From Rivularia sp034931125 (lineage in GTDB: Bacteria > Cyanobacteriota > Cyanobacteriia > Cyanobacteriales > Nostocaceae), in assembly GCF_034931125.1 (NCBI RefSeq), contig NZ_JAYGHM010000034.1, forward strand, positions 21,630-85,629: a stretch of DNA of 64,000 bases. Reading direction: 5' to 3'. This document shows positions 45,276-55,021 of the stretch, piece after piece; within the stretch, counting starts at the first letter, position 1; the number at the start of each line of letters is the position of its first letter. The notes beneath the pieces were generated by a model. That model had not been told where the DNA came from. It did no database searches and saw only the letters and a list, made by a program, of their open reading frames with translations. The position numbers and the translations under genes are program-made.

Positions 45276-46164
45276 TTTAAGTACAGGTTACTAGAAGTTC
45301 TTTGTATTTTTGTAACAAATTGTGAACTTTTCAGCAACCTTCCAGAGATTAATTATGCTGATGATATTACACAAAATGATTGATAATAGTTAACTTTATT
45401 TAGCCTAAATCCTTTGCTGCATTGGGTTTGAGTGTATTTTTGCTTTTAATAAAAAAATTATTTAAAAAATAAAATGTTATTAACAGCTTACAAACTCATA
45501 TTTAGCAAAGCAAAAGTGAAGGCTCGGTCTCTGTAAAGTTTTGCGATCGAGGAAGCTGAAGGCAAAAGTACTAAAAAATATTCTTTTAACTCCACAAAGA
45601 AGTATTGTCAATATCTATTCCTGAAAGCAATTTTTCTTCCTGAAGACAGATGCGATATAAAAAATTGCTTTTTTATACGTCTCATTTAATTGCTCGTGAG
45701 AAGTCTTGGGTATAAAAATAATAAAGTAGTGATTACTTAATAGTAGCGAATTTGCTGTTCATTTTGGTTAAATTTTAACCGCTAAAGTAGGGATATTGTA
45801 TTACCCTTTTGATGTTATTCATCCACATACTTCGCCTTAATCCTTCCATTAAAATTTGCTTGAAATTACGGCGTACTCACTTAGTATAGCTTTCATTTGT
45901 GCTGATTTGAATCTATTTTTATTTGATTTAATTTATTAAATATTTTTTGTTGTGATTTAAATAATCTTATAAATAATATTAAAAAAAATTATATTTAAAA
46001 TGCGATTCTTAAGCATCATAACTCAACGTCATTAAATGTTTATCAGTTTTATCGGTTGTTTATTTAAATTTATTAGTGTTTTTATATACTTAGCATTCTT
46101 TTTGTAAGTGTTATTTCTTATCTAATTCTGGGAACTATAAAAGTATAAGTTTCCAGGTGCAAAA
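45276..46164. other. AT-rich gene-free region upstream of the ThiF remnant
   Basis: About 890 bp without a supportable ORF or RNA gene. Base composition is markedly AT-rich (45900-46100 especially). It is adjacent to a decaying ThiF gene and may be eroded coding DNA, but no family could be recognised. Confidence 0.5.
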
Positions 46165-46810
46165 ATGGACACCTTCGCAATAACAGCAGTTGAAGAGATG
46201 CGCTATGACAGGCATCACTCGATTGACTGGTGGGATCAAAGCAGGCTGAATGATACCAAAATACTGGTTGCTGGAGGGGGTGCTTTGAGCAATGAGGTAC
46301 TAAAGAATCTAGCAATGGTGGGTGTTGGAAATATTACCGTTATTGATTTTGATACGGTATCAATTACTAACCTTACGCGCTCTGTTTTGTTTCGAGAATG
46401 GGATGTTGGCAGGCTTGTCTAAAGTAAAAGCTGCTCGTCAACGGGCTTTAGAAATCAATCCAGAAATAGAGATTCAGGCAATTCACGGTGATTTAGAATT
46501 TGAGCTTGGTATCGGAGATGTGCGCGATCGCAATCTCATTATCGGTTGTCTTGATAGCGTTAATGCTCGTTGGGCAATTAATCAGCTTGCTTATCGCGCT
46601 GGAATTCCTTGGATAAATGGGGGTATTGGGGTAGCTGAAGGGGAAGTAAGCTTTTTCGATCCGAATAAATCTACCGCTTGTTACGAGTGCAGCATTTCTC
46701 AGCAGATGTGGCAACGGCGCGATCGGCGATATTCCTGTCAAGGGATGAAACCCACATTCCGCACCTTGAGTGTCACAATCGGTAATCACTTAATTTTTCC
46801 CATACTTTGA
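46165..46810 (+). pseudogene. ThiF/E1-like adenylyltransferase, frameshifted and 3'-disrupted
   Basis: Two overlapping plus-strand frames (46165-46422 and about 46405-46810) together encode the first two-thirds of an E1-like adenylyltransferase. Frame one gives RHHSIDWWDQSRL, the nucleotide-binding ILVAGGGALSNEVLKNLAMVGVG and ITVIDFDTVSITNLTRSVLF. After a one-base shift near 46412-46417, frame two continues AARQRALEINPEIEI, the DCLDSVNARW-type segment LIIGCLDSVNARWAINQ and the zinc-type CYEC. The protein then runs into an inverted-repeat element at 46749 and stops. The C-terminal CxxC half of the zinc site and the tail are missing. Inactive gene; the former role (molybdopterin/thiamine-type or ubiquitin-like activation) is unknown. 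Confidence 0.8.
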
Positions 46811-46940
46811 GATAAAAATTATGCTGGCATAGCTTTTAATATCAGTTAAAACAAGGAGATTGAGTATATAAACTAGCTTTGTTTTATTCTAAAAAACAGT
46901 AAAAACACCTTTGTGAGAGTTCGGGTGCGGAATGTGGGTT
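46749..46940. mobile_element. 192-bp inverted-repeat element (MITE-like) in the ThiF gene
   Basis: 17-bp perfect terminal inverted repeats, aacccacattccgcacc (46749-46765) and ggtgcggaatgtgggtt (46924-46940), flank about 158 bp of AT-rich, non-coding DNA. The ThiF-like reading frame is lost at its left end. No transposase is encoded. Target duplications are not obvious. Confidence 0.65.
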
Positions 46941-46945
46941 CCAAT

Positions 46946-47013
46946 GTTGGGTTACGACACGATTAATGTAGTTACTTGTTACAACTCAAATTGATTTTCG
47001 TGTCTAACCCAAC
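46946..47013. repeat. Hairpin repeat, copy A
   Basis: 68 bp with inverted ends gttgggttacgacacga and tcgtgtctaacccaac. A second copy lies 66 bp downstream in the same orientation (47079-47147). Confidence 0.8.
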
Positions 47014-47078
47014 CTACAAATACTGCTCGGTTAAACTTACAAACCCGAAAATCCGTCGGTTGACATTTATAAAACTTT

Positions 47079-47147
47079 GTTGGGTTACGACACGATTAAT
47101 TTAGTTGCTTATTACAAATTAAATTCCTCAATCGTGTCTAACCCAAC
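47079..47147. repeat. Hairpin repeat, copy B
   Basis: 69 bp; its ends are the same as copy A and its interior is diverged. It ends 15 bp before the cinA stop codon, separated by a ccaattac array, and could serve as its terminator. Confidence 0.8.
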
Positions 47148-47161
47148 CTACCAATTACCAA

Positions 47162-48409
47162 TTACCGCTGCAACAACTTCCGTCGTAAACTATCCAAAGC
47201 ATTACAAGCGCTAAAGTGACGAATCAAAGACCGACCCCGCACCGGATTAAACCGGAATTCAAAACTTTCGACTTCATTTTCTGCCGCTAAACCGACATAA
47301 ACCAAACCCACGGGCTTCGTTTCCGTACCTCCACCAGGTCCCGCAATCCCGGTTATACTCAATCCCCAAGTTGTAGAAAGCTGATTTTTGACCCCTAAAG
47401 CCATTTGTTTCGCTACAGTTGCACTTACCGCACCATACTTTTCTAAATCTTCCGCGTTAACTCCTAATATCCCAATTTTCACGGAATTATCATAAGAAAT
47501 TACACCACCCCAAAAATAATCGGAACTTCCCGAAGTATCGGTTAACATTCCGCCCAAAGTACCCCCAGTACAGGATTCAGCCACAGAAAGCGTTTCCCCA
47601 GACTTACGCAATAGCTCCCCAACTACGGAAGCAAGTGTGTCCTCATCCGCACCAAAACAATCTAAACCGGCAATTTCTTTGATTTGCTTTTCAACGGGTG
47701 CAATCAAACTTTGGGCTTCAGCTTCCGAACTTGCTTTCGCAGAAACTCGTAATTTCACCTGTCCTTTGCTTGCGTAAGGTGCGACCGTAGGATTCGGTAA
47801 ATCGAGATAAGCAGATACTTTCTCCGCCAAAGTAGATTCTGGAACGTTCCAAAACCGCAACATTCGGCTATAAATGATTTGTTTACCCCAACCTTGATTT
47901 TTCAGGTAGGGAACGGCGGTTTCCTCCCACATCCGGTGCATTTCTGAAGGAACGCCAGGGAAAGTAAAAATCGTCAAATTAGGGCGGGGTTGCCAAACGA
48001 TCCCCGGTGCCGTACCCGTAGGATTGGGTAAAATCTCCGCACCTTTGGGTATTAAAGCTTGCTTGCGATTACTTGCGCTCATGACTCTATTTAGTATCGC
48101 GTACTTCTTAGTAATATCCTCGATGATTTCCGCACGTTCGGTTAAAGGAGAACCGAAAAAATCAGCGATCGCCTCGCAAGTTAAATCATCGGGAGTCGGG
48201 CCCAAACCCCCAGTAAAAATTAGTATTTCCGATCTTTTACTAGCAATTTCAATAACTTGTTTAATGCGATCGCCATTGTCTCCAACAACCGTTTGATAAA
48301 AATGAGGAATACCCAACCCGGCTAACTGTTGCGCTAAATATTGAGCATTGCTATTGAGAATATCTCCCAGCAACATTTCCGTACCGACACAAATAATTTC
48401 TGCACTCAT
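47162..48409 (-). CDS. cinA: CinA family protein (competence/damage-inducible)
   Basis: A 415-aa CinA with two domains: an N-terminal molybdopterin-binding-like (MoCF) domain (1 to about 170, with EIICVGTEMLLGDILNSNAQYLAQQL and IFTGGLGPTPDDLT) and the C-terminal CinA deamidase-type domain (about 255-410, with SVAESCTGGTLGGMLTDTSGSSDYFWGGVISYDN). Relatives act on damaged pyridine nucleotides (NMN deamidase, ADP-ribose pyrophosphatase). Full length. The TAA stop falls in a ggtaattgg array, and an octamer array begins just upstream of the ATG. Confidence 0.94.
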   Translation of the reverse strand: MSAEIICVGTEMLLGDILNSNAQYLAQQLAGLGIPHFYQTVVGDNGDRIKQVIEIASKRSEILIFTGGLGPTPDDLTCEAIADFFGSPLTERAEIIEDITKKYAILNRVMSASNRKQALIPKGAEILPNPTGTAPGIVWQPRPNLTIFTFPGVPSEMHRMWEETAVPYLKNQGWGKQIIYSRMLRFWNVPESTLAEKVSAYLDLPNPTVAPYASKGQVKLRVSAKASSEAEAQSLIAPVEKQIKEIAGLDCFGADEDTLASVVGELLRKSGETLSVAESCTGGTLGGMLTDTSGSSDYFWGGVISYDNSVKIGILGVNAEDLEKYGAVSATVAKQMALGVKNQLSTTWGLSITGIAGPGGGTETKPVGLVYVGLAAENEVESFEFRFNPVRGRSLIRHFSACNALDSLRRKLLQR

Positions 48410-48416
48410 ATTTTTT

Positions 48417-48470
48417 GAAGGGGGAGGGGGATGGGGAGATGGGGAGAGGGGGAGACAAAGAGACGAAGAA
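48417..48470. repeat. GGGGGAG/GGGGAGAT array upstream of cinA
   Basis: Short G-rich 8-bp units lie within 60 bp upstream of the cinA start. The mutL-cinA gap also contains ctactcctcactcctaac and ccaaaatccaaaatcc runs and a tttgacctttaacc run near 48583-48604. Confidence 0.7.
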
Positions 48471-48608
48471 AAAATAACTATTTCGCTACTTGCAACTCAT
48501 TACTCGCTACTCTCTACTCCTCACTCCTAACTTATAAATCCTAATCCAAAATCCAAAATCCTCAAACTCCCAACTATTCACCTTTGACCTTTAACCTTTG
48601 ACCTTAAT

Positions 48609-50357
48609 TCACATTCCGTGCGATTTGCCGATAACCCAGTTACGACGGAAATAACGAGCTAAGGATGATTCTTCTAGGGATAAAAAAATTGGTCTTCCGT
48701 GGGGACAGGTGCGGGGGTTGCGGGTACGTTGCCATCGATCTAATAGTTGCTGCATTTGTGGCAAACTCAAGGTTGTACCGTTGCGAATAGCGCTGCGACA
48801 GGCTACGGCGACTTGGGCTGTTTTTAAATCGCCTCCTTTACTCAATTCTAATATTGCTTCGGCACAATCTTCGCGCTGTTGTAAAAGTGCGGGGACTTTG
48901 CGAATTGCCCAAAGTTGTTCTCCGAAAGGTTCTATTTCTAAATTAATCCGCTGTAGCTGTTCTATTTGTGCGGGGGATAGTTGATAAAGAATGATTGCTG
49001 GTTCGCACTTGACTAGCTGCCAATGTTCGCAAATTTGTTCGTATAATACTCTTTCGTGGGCTATGTGTTGTTCTACCAACCACATTCCCTCCGAATGTTC
49101 GGCTACTATATAGGTTTTATTTATTTGAGCAACTGCTTTTAAAGGAAATGTTGTCGAAAGGGGTGAATCGGTTAAGGTTGAAGATTTAAATTGAGATTTA
49201 TTAGTTTTATTTAAATTGTCATTTTCTTCAAAGTTCTTTTCTTCCAGACTTCTGCGGTTGAAGTTGTAACCGCTTTTTGCTTCTGCGGCTTTGATTAATT
49301 TACCAACTCGTGCTACCTGTAGAGATTCCTGAATGGTGGAACAATTTAAGCTGAGTGCTTTGTCAATCGATTGAGCAATTTGTTCTTGCCAATAATCAAG
49401 CTGGTTGAGATAAATTTCTGTTTTAGCGGGGTTGCGATTCCAGTTAATCTGGTTTGGGGAAACAAATAAGTGTAGAAAAGAAACCGGATAGCGATCGCGA
49501 GGTAATGTTTTATGAAATGCTCCGATAATGGTTTGTTCGAGTTCTGGTGATTTAACCATACGTCCGTTGACTGCTACACGTACCCAATCTGGACGGTGAC
49601 GATGGCATCTATCGGGTAATCCGATGACTAATGAAAGTGAGGACTCGTCTGGGTTATTTAGTTCAACTTTTAATTCTTGTAAGTCTGATGGATGCACTCG
49701 ATGGAGGAATTGAGACAGAGTTTCCTTCATGTTCGCGGTCGGATAAATAGCAAACCATTCGCGTTTGTTTTGCCAAACTTGCCAGGTGACGTGGGGATGA
49801 CACAAAGCGGTTTGTTGAATTACTGCTTGCACCGCTTTCATTTGCTGAGCTATAGAAGGTAAACCCTGACGACGAGCGTTACAATTGCCGAATAAATTAG
49901 AAATTACGGCTACCGTACCAGGTGCGATCGCGGCTGCTTCCATTAGTAAAGCTTCTCCGCGATCGTCATATACAATCCGCCAACCGTCAGCTATTTTTCC
50001 GGGGTGAGTCGATCCACGGCTGAGAATTTCTAAATCGGCTAGGGTTGTTAAACTGTGCAGCGCTTCACCGCGAAAACCCAAACTATTGATTTTCCACAAA
50101 TCTCCACAGGAGCGTATTTTACTAGTACTATGAGTGCTGGCGGCTTGCTGCAAGTCGGATAGACTCATTCCACAACCGTTATCTGCCACAGTAACCCGCC
50201 ACTGTTCGGGGTACAGAGACACTACAATCCTTGTCGCGCCTGCATCCAAGGAATTTTCGATCAATTCCCGCACCACCGAGGCAAAAGAATCAATCACCTC
50301 TCCGGCTGTAATCAAATGTACGACTTCTGAAGGTAGAGCTTGGATACTAGATGCCAT
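48609..50357 (-). CDS. mutL: DNA mismatch repair protein MutL
   Basis: A 582-aa MutL. The N-terminal GHKL ATPase has ELIENSLDAGA (31-41), DNGCGM (59-64) and GFRGEAL (94-100); the transducer domain and a poorly conserved linker (about 345-395) follow. The C-terminal dimerisation domain has the endonuclease-type elements EQHIAHERVLYE (canonically DQHA-x2-E-x4-E, here Glu for Asp and Ile for Ala), ACRSAIRNG and the final CPHGRP. The start is ATG 50357 (MASSIQALP); a start three codons upstream is possible. It is the mismatch-repair coordinator working with MutS, not in the window. Confidence 0.93.
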   Translation of the reverse strand: MASSIQALPSEVVHLITAGEVIDSFASVVRELIENSLDAGATRIVVSLYPEQWRVTVADNGCGMSLSDLQQAASTHSTSKIRSCGDLWKINSLGFRGEALHSLTTLADLEILSRGSTHPGKIADGWRIVYDDRGEALLMEAAAIAPGTVAVISNLFGNCNARRQGLPSIAQQMKAVQAVIQQTALCHPHVTWQVWQNKREWFAIYPTANMKETLSQFLHRVHPSDLQELKVELNNPDESSLSLVIGLPDRCHRHRPDWVRVAVNGRMVKSPELEQTIIGAFHKTLPRDRYPVSFLHLFVSPNQINWNRNPAKTEIYLNQLDYWQEQIAQSIDKALSLNCSTIQESLQVARVGKLIKAAEAKSGYNFNRRSLEEKNFEENDNLNKTNKSQFKSSTLTDSPLSTTFPLKAVAQINKTYIVAEHSEGMWLVEQHIAHERVLYEQICEHWQLVKCEPAIILYQLSPAQIEQLQRINLEIEPFGEQLWAIRKVPALLQQREDCAEAILELSKGGDLKTAQVAVACRSAIRNGTTLSLPQMQQLLDRWQRTRNPRTCPHGRPIFLSLEESSLARYFRRNWVIGKSHGM

Positions 50358-50617
50358 AACGTACACTGTTGGCGAGGATACAATTTACTCTACCGCAGAA
50401 CCATCTTCTATAAATATTGTTATTAAACTTTTGTAATGATTTTGTTCATACTTAGAGAAAAAACCGTCAAAATTAATGAAATGAACTACTATAAATTACG
50501 CCAACTATGGATTAGTTTGCGCTTGTTTCCTGAATAAATTTATTTGATAATTCACTTTTAACTAAACAATAAAAATTCACTTGCTGCAACGCCCTATTAC
50601 CTATTACCTATTACCTA

Positions 50618-51661
50618 TTACCTATTAGCAATTGCTGCTTTTTGCCGTTGGGAATGAAGTAAATCGTTTAATAACAGCGCCGGACGTTCGCCATAAGTCC
50701 AGGCAAAAGCATGACGGAAAGCGGCATCCTGACAAGCCTGTAGCATTGCAAAATCGATAATGTCGTAGGTTAAAAGATTTTCGTACTCAAATGGTAAACG
50801 CACGTTATGTAACCCAGCGTTATCAGTACAAATAGCAATATCTACCCCGGCATCAAAACAGCGCTCAAATACTAACTTTAGCTGTCGGATATCTTCCAAG
50901 GTACCCGTCTTAATGTAAGTGGTCGGACACACTTCCAAACATTGCCCCCGTCTGGCTACATCTGGGAGTAAATCTGGATATAGCAGCGGAATTTGGATAC
51001 CGTGACCAATCCGCATTAGATAAGGTAATAATTCTGCATGACACCCATCCTTAGTTTCATAGAGGTGTCCGGTAGTATTCAAACCGGCAGATAAAGCATA
51101 TTCGTAAAGCTCGATCCATTCATCCATACGTTCTTTGTAAGCGCTATCTCCACCTGCTACATCTATAGCGCATACGTGCTGTCTATTTTGAGCGGCTAAA
51201 TCGACAATCGCTTTGTTGACTTCATAGGGAAGCCGCGAATGCATACACAAAATCTGACTGGTGACAATCGGATATTCGGATAACTTACTAGCTTTACCAA
51301 CAACATCTACAATCTCAGCCATCTTGTCAATTCTTTCTGATTGACTTAAATGTTCTGGTGTTCGTAGGTAAGGAGTATAGCGCAGTTCTAAATATGCCAA
51401 ATTTTCAAAAATGTATGCACCGCGTACCAAACGATAAATAAAGTAAGGCAAAGTTTCTATAGTTTGGACACTTTCAACTAGAGTGTGTAACTCTAGATAC
51501 TCTTCCAAGGTATTGCGGGGTTTGGTATAAAACTCTTCAAATTCTTGATAGTCCTCAAAGCGCTGGATAAACTCATCCGAATGACGCTCGAAATATCCCC
51601 ATAAAATCCGGGGTACAACCGAACCGCCCAGGTGCCGATGCAATTCAGCGTATAATGCCAT
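50618..51661 (-). CDS. Adenosine-deaminase-like amidohydrolase
   Basis: A 347-aa TIM-barrel metal-dependent hydrolase of the adenosine deaminase family. The metal ligands are in ELHRHLGGS (His8, His10), GLNTTGHLYE and RIGHGIQIP, and the C-terminal metal Asp is in CTDNAGLHN. Differences from classical ADA are HLGG instead of HLDG and TDN instead of TDD, so the substrate may not be adenosine. The AAT AGG TAA end of the gene lies in an aataggt heptamer array that continues downstream. Confidence 0.82.
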   Translation of the reverse strand: MALYAELHRHLGGSVVPRILWGYFERHSDEFIQRFEDYQEFEEFYTKPRNTLEEYLELHTLVESVQTIETLPYFIYRLVRGAYIFENLAYLELRYTPYLRTPEHLSQSERIDKMAEIVDVVGKASKLSEYPIVTSQILCMHSRLPYEVNKAIVDLAAQNRQHVCAIDVAGGDSAYKERMDEWIELYEYALSAGLNTTGHLYETKDGCHAELLPYLMRIGHGIQIPLLYPDLLPDVARRGQCLEVCPTTYIKTGTLEDIRQLKLVFERCFDAGVDIAICTDNAGLHNVRLPFEYENLLTYDIIDFAMLQACQDAAFRHAFAWTYGERPALLLNDLLHSQRQKAAIANR

Positions 51662-51750
51662 AACGAGATTTTATTATTGTAAAAATTTTATTAATAGTAA
51701 CAAATACAAACAGCAAAAAAATATATACTCAATAAATTTTTCGGTAAACT

Positions 51751-54258
51751 CTATTTAAATTCTTTGGTTACTTTCCCGATCGCATGCAGCAATTCTTTGC
51801 CAGTACAGGGTTTAGACATAAATGCCTGCACATTTTGACTTGATTTATCATCTGTAGTTAGATTTAACTCCAAGCCGCTAATAGCAACAATTTTTACTGA
51901 AGGGTTGATTTTTTGTAACAATACGATAGTAATTTCACCATCCATTTCAGGCATCATCATATCTAGCAAAACCACATTGATTTCGCTTTGATGTTTAGCG
52001 TAAATTTCTATAGCTTCGATACCATTAGATGCTGTAAGTACGCGGTAATTATAAGCTTCTAAAGATGATTTAGTAATTTCGCGAATAGCAGGCTCGTCAT
52101 CGACTACCAAAATTAATTCACCGCTACCATTAAGATTAGCAGGGCGATCGCAACAAGGAATATCGGTTTCTTGATGGGGTGTAATTGGTAAATAAACTTT
52201 AACGATGGTACCTTTATTCAACTCACTATAAACGTTCATAAAACCGCCGTGGTTGTTAACAATACTTAAAGAGGTAGAAAGACCCAACCCCGTACCAAGA
52301 CCTAGCTCTTTTGTAGTAAAAAACGGTTCAAAAATCCGTTCTTGAACTTCTGGATGTATACCTACTCCCGTATCAGCTACACTGACTACAATGTAAGCGC
52401 CGGTTTTAGCATTGATGTTCATTTGGGCATAATGTTCATCGACAAACAGATTTGCGGCGGAAATTTTTAGTTTACCTCCTTGAGGTATGGCATCGCGAGC
52501 ATTAACAACTAAGTTCATTAATACCTGATGTAATTGGGTCGCATCACCACAAACAAAACCCAATTCTTCGGCAATATTTACGGTTAATTTAATTGATTTA
52601 GGAAAGGTTTGTCGAACAATTTGCTCAATTTCTGTAATTAAATGTTTGACTTGAACTAAGGTACGTTTACCTTCAATACCTCTAGCAAAAGATAACAACT
52701 GTTTGATTAAACTAGCACCGCGCAGAGCATTATTTTCTAAAGTTTTGAGCAATCGTAAATGGTGCGAATCCTGTAATTTCCTCTCTAATAATTGTACCGA
52801 CATTAAAATTGGTGCTAATACGTTATTGAGATCGTGAGCAATACCTCCTGCTAAGGTACCGATACTTTCTAAACGCTGGGTTCTTAAAAGTTGAGTTTCT
52901 AGCTGTTTCTTTTGAGTTATTTCGGTATTTTCGACAAAAATTGATTTTGGTTTGCCTTGTCGATCTTGCAATAGCGTCCAGCGACTTTCAACAATAATCT
53001 CTTTACCATCTTTAGTTAATTGATGTAACTCTCCTTGCCATTTTCCAGTACTAATAACGCTTAACAATGCATCGTCTAGCTGTGGAGAATATCCTTTGTG
53101 TAGCAATTGCGATGATTTTTTACTATTAACTTCTGATGCTTGCCAACCATAAATCTGTTCGGCACCTTTATTCCAATATAAAATTCGATTGTCAACATCT
53201 TTTACTAATATTGCGTTTGTTACTACGTCTAACAATGCTGCTTGTTCTCGAAGTTTTTGTTCTGATACTTTACGTTGTGTGATATCACGAGTTATTGCTA
53301 AATGTAAGAAGCCTTCGTTACTTTCACTTGATAAGGGTACTGAGTAACTTTCCATCCAGCGGCGGGTATTTTTGAATCCAATCATCTCGAATTCTAAAGA
53401 TTCTTTGTTACCCTGACAAACGCTTTTATGCATTAATTTATAAGCTTTTTGATATTCCGGCAGAACTGTAGAATATACCGATTTACCAATTAGTTTATCG
53501 GCGTTTTCTGCTTCCATCATTGCTACTCCGAAGGCATTTATTTCTAAAATATTGCCATTTCGATCAATTAATTTTATACATTCTGGTTCTGCATCTATTA
53601 TTGCCCGCAAGCGGTTTTCGCTTTGTCGTAAAGCCAATTTTGTATTTTTAAGTCTAATGATGCGACTTTTAACTAGATAATAAAGTTGTGTTACTAATCC
53701 TAAATTAACAAATCCAGCAATAAAAAAGGCTGCGATCGCTGTTTTAAAGCTGCTTTGCGATCGATTAATCTGATTTAATAATAATTTTTGCGTTAACTGT
53801 ATTGAATCAGTTACATTTTTTATCTCATCTGTCAAAATTAATTCTTGAGATAAATCCAATTTTTGATTCTGCTTTGTATATAATTGATTTCTTAATAAAT
53901 TAAGTTTATTAGTAATATTTTCATCAATTAATAAAATTTTTTGTTGTTGGTAATTATCTTGAGTTAATTTTTTAAGTAATTGGAGGTTAAGATCGATTTT
54001 TTCCAGTGCAGTAACATCATATTTTAGATAATCTGTATTTGCCGATATCAAATAACCATAACGCGCTATTTGAGCATCTTTTAATGCTGAAAGTGTTCTT
54101 TCTAGCTGGATAATAACTTGATGTGAATGATTTACACTTGCTTGATTGACTTTTAATTTAATAGTATTGCTGCACGAAATCACTGCATTCGCAAATACTA
54201 CACAGACCGCTAGTAAAAATACTATTTTAATTCTTTTAATGCTAGATGCTTTAATCAT
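51751..54258 (-). CDS. Hybrid sensor histidine kinase with receiver domain
   Basis: An 835-aa membrane sensor kinase. TM1 is at 11-28, an extracytoplasmic helical (CHASE3-like) segment at about 35-165, TM2 at 171-197. Two PAS domains follow (about 210-330 and 338-455; the second with KDVDNRILYWNKGAEQIYGW). The HisKA phosphoacceptor is His475 (GGIAHDLNNVLAP). The HATPase domain has NLVVNARDA (N-box), DTGVGI (629-634) and GLGTGLGLS. A C-terminal receiver has the DD pair at 720-721, phospho-Asp766 (VLLDMMMP) and Lys816. The REC in cis suggests a phosphorelay. No response regulator is adjacent; the signal is unknown. Confidence 0.92.
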   Translation of the reverse strand: MIKASSIKRIKIVFLLAVCVVFANAVISCSNTIKLKVNQASVNHSHQVIIQLERTLSALKDAQIARYGYLISANTDYLKYDVTALEKIDLNLQLLKKLTQDNYQQQKILLIDENITNKLNLLRNQLYTKQNQKLDLSQELILTDEIKNVTDSIQLTQKLLLNQINRSQSSFKTAIAAFFIAGFVNLGLVTQLYYLVKSRIIRLKNTKLALRQSENRLRAIIDAEPECIKLIDRNGNILEINAFGVAMMEAENADKLIGKSVYSTVLPEYQKAYKLMHKSVCQGNKESLEFEMIGFKNTRRWMESYSVPLSSESNEGFLHLAITRDITQRKVSEQKLREQAALLDVVTNAILVKDVDNRILYWNKGAEQIYGWQASEVNSKKSSQLLHKGYSPQLDDALLSVISTGKWQGELHQLTKDGKEIIVESRWTLLQDRQGKPKSIFVENTEITQKKQLETQLLRTQRLESIGTLAGGIAHDLNNVLAPILMSVQLLERKLQDSHHLRLLKTLENNALRGASLIKQLLSFARGIEGKRTLVQVKHLITEIEQIVRQTFPKSIKLTVNIAEELGFVCGDATQLHQVLMNLVVNARDAIPQGGKLKISAANLFVDEHYAQMNINAKTGAYIVVSVADTGVGIHPEVQERIFEPFFTTKELGLGTGLGLSTSLSIVNNHGGFMNVYSELNKGTIVKVYLPITPHQETDIPCCDRPANLNGSGELILVVDDEPAIREITKSSLEAYNYRVLTASNGIEAIEIYAKHQSEINVVLLDMMMPEMDGEITIVLLQKINPSVKIVAISGLELNLTTDDKSSQNVQAFMSKPCTGKELLHAIGKVTKEFK

Positions 54259-55021
54259 GTCTAGAGCAAAGATAATTTTATATTAATTACCGAGTTATTT
54301 TAAAAATAATTTTTATCAGGGAATAGGGAATAGGAAAAAGAAGCTTTATTAAAAAAAATTGTATTTTTCCCAAGATTACCGATTGCTCTTTAAGTTGCGA
54401 AAATTTAACCTTCAAATTTGAGGAAGTTTATAAAAATCAGAAGCGAATCATAGACCAAAAACTAAGCCCCTAAATTTTATTTATGAGGAATTAATTACGT
54501 TCACCTTTCTGTGTTCCCGTTCACCGCAAGGTGTCCCGTAGGGAAGGGTATTACGAATTATACTCACTCTACAGTTGAGGAGCAAAAAATAAGGAATAAA
54601 TAATTTAATACCTTTACAGTTTTTTGTAAAGTCGTGAATACAACATTTATTTATAATATTTTTTACATTCACTGCATTTCTCAAGCAGCTATATCTGTAA
54701 TTAAATTCATTATTATCAATTAATTCTCTATAAATCTACGTTTGATATATACATTTTTTATACATTTGTTTGTAAAGCTAGTAAATCAAATTCAAATTAA
54801 TACTGAGAGATTAAGGTTGAAACTGTTAATTATTTTACTAGAGATTAATTTGGAAAATGTATTAAATGAATCAATTCTGCTCAAATAAAAGGTAAATTAT
54901 GTCACCGATTTATAACTTATCGAGCATTTTTATAAAATAATGTAGCTTGTAAGTCTTGACATTAGTTACTTGACGTGTAGATAATAATCATTTGTGAAAA
55001 CTGTATCTTAATAAAAATCTC
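54259..55021. other. Gene-free region between the histidine kinase and purA
   Basis: AT-rich; it contains the second 61-bp dispersed repeat (54500-54560). No RNA or coding feature was recognised; the purA promoter must lie toward its right end. Confidence 0.5.
54500..54560. repeat. 61-bp dispersed repeat, copy 2
   Basis: Identical to 3270-3330 on the same strand, 51 kb away. Confidence 0.9.
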
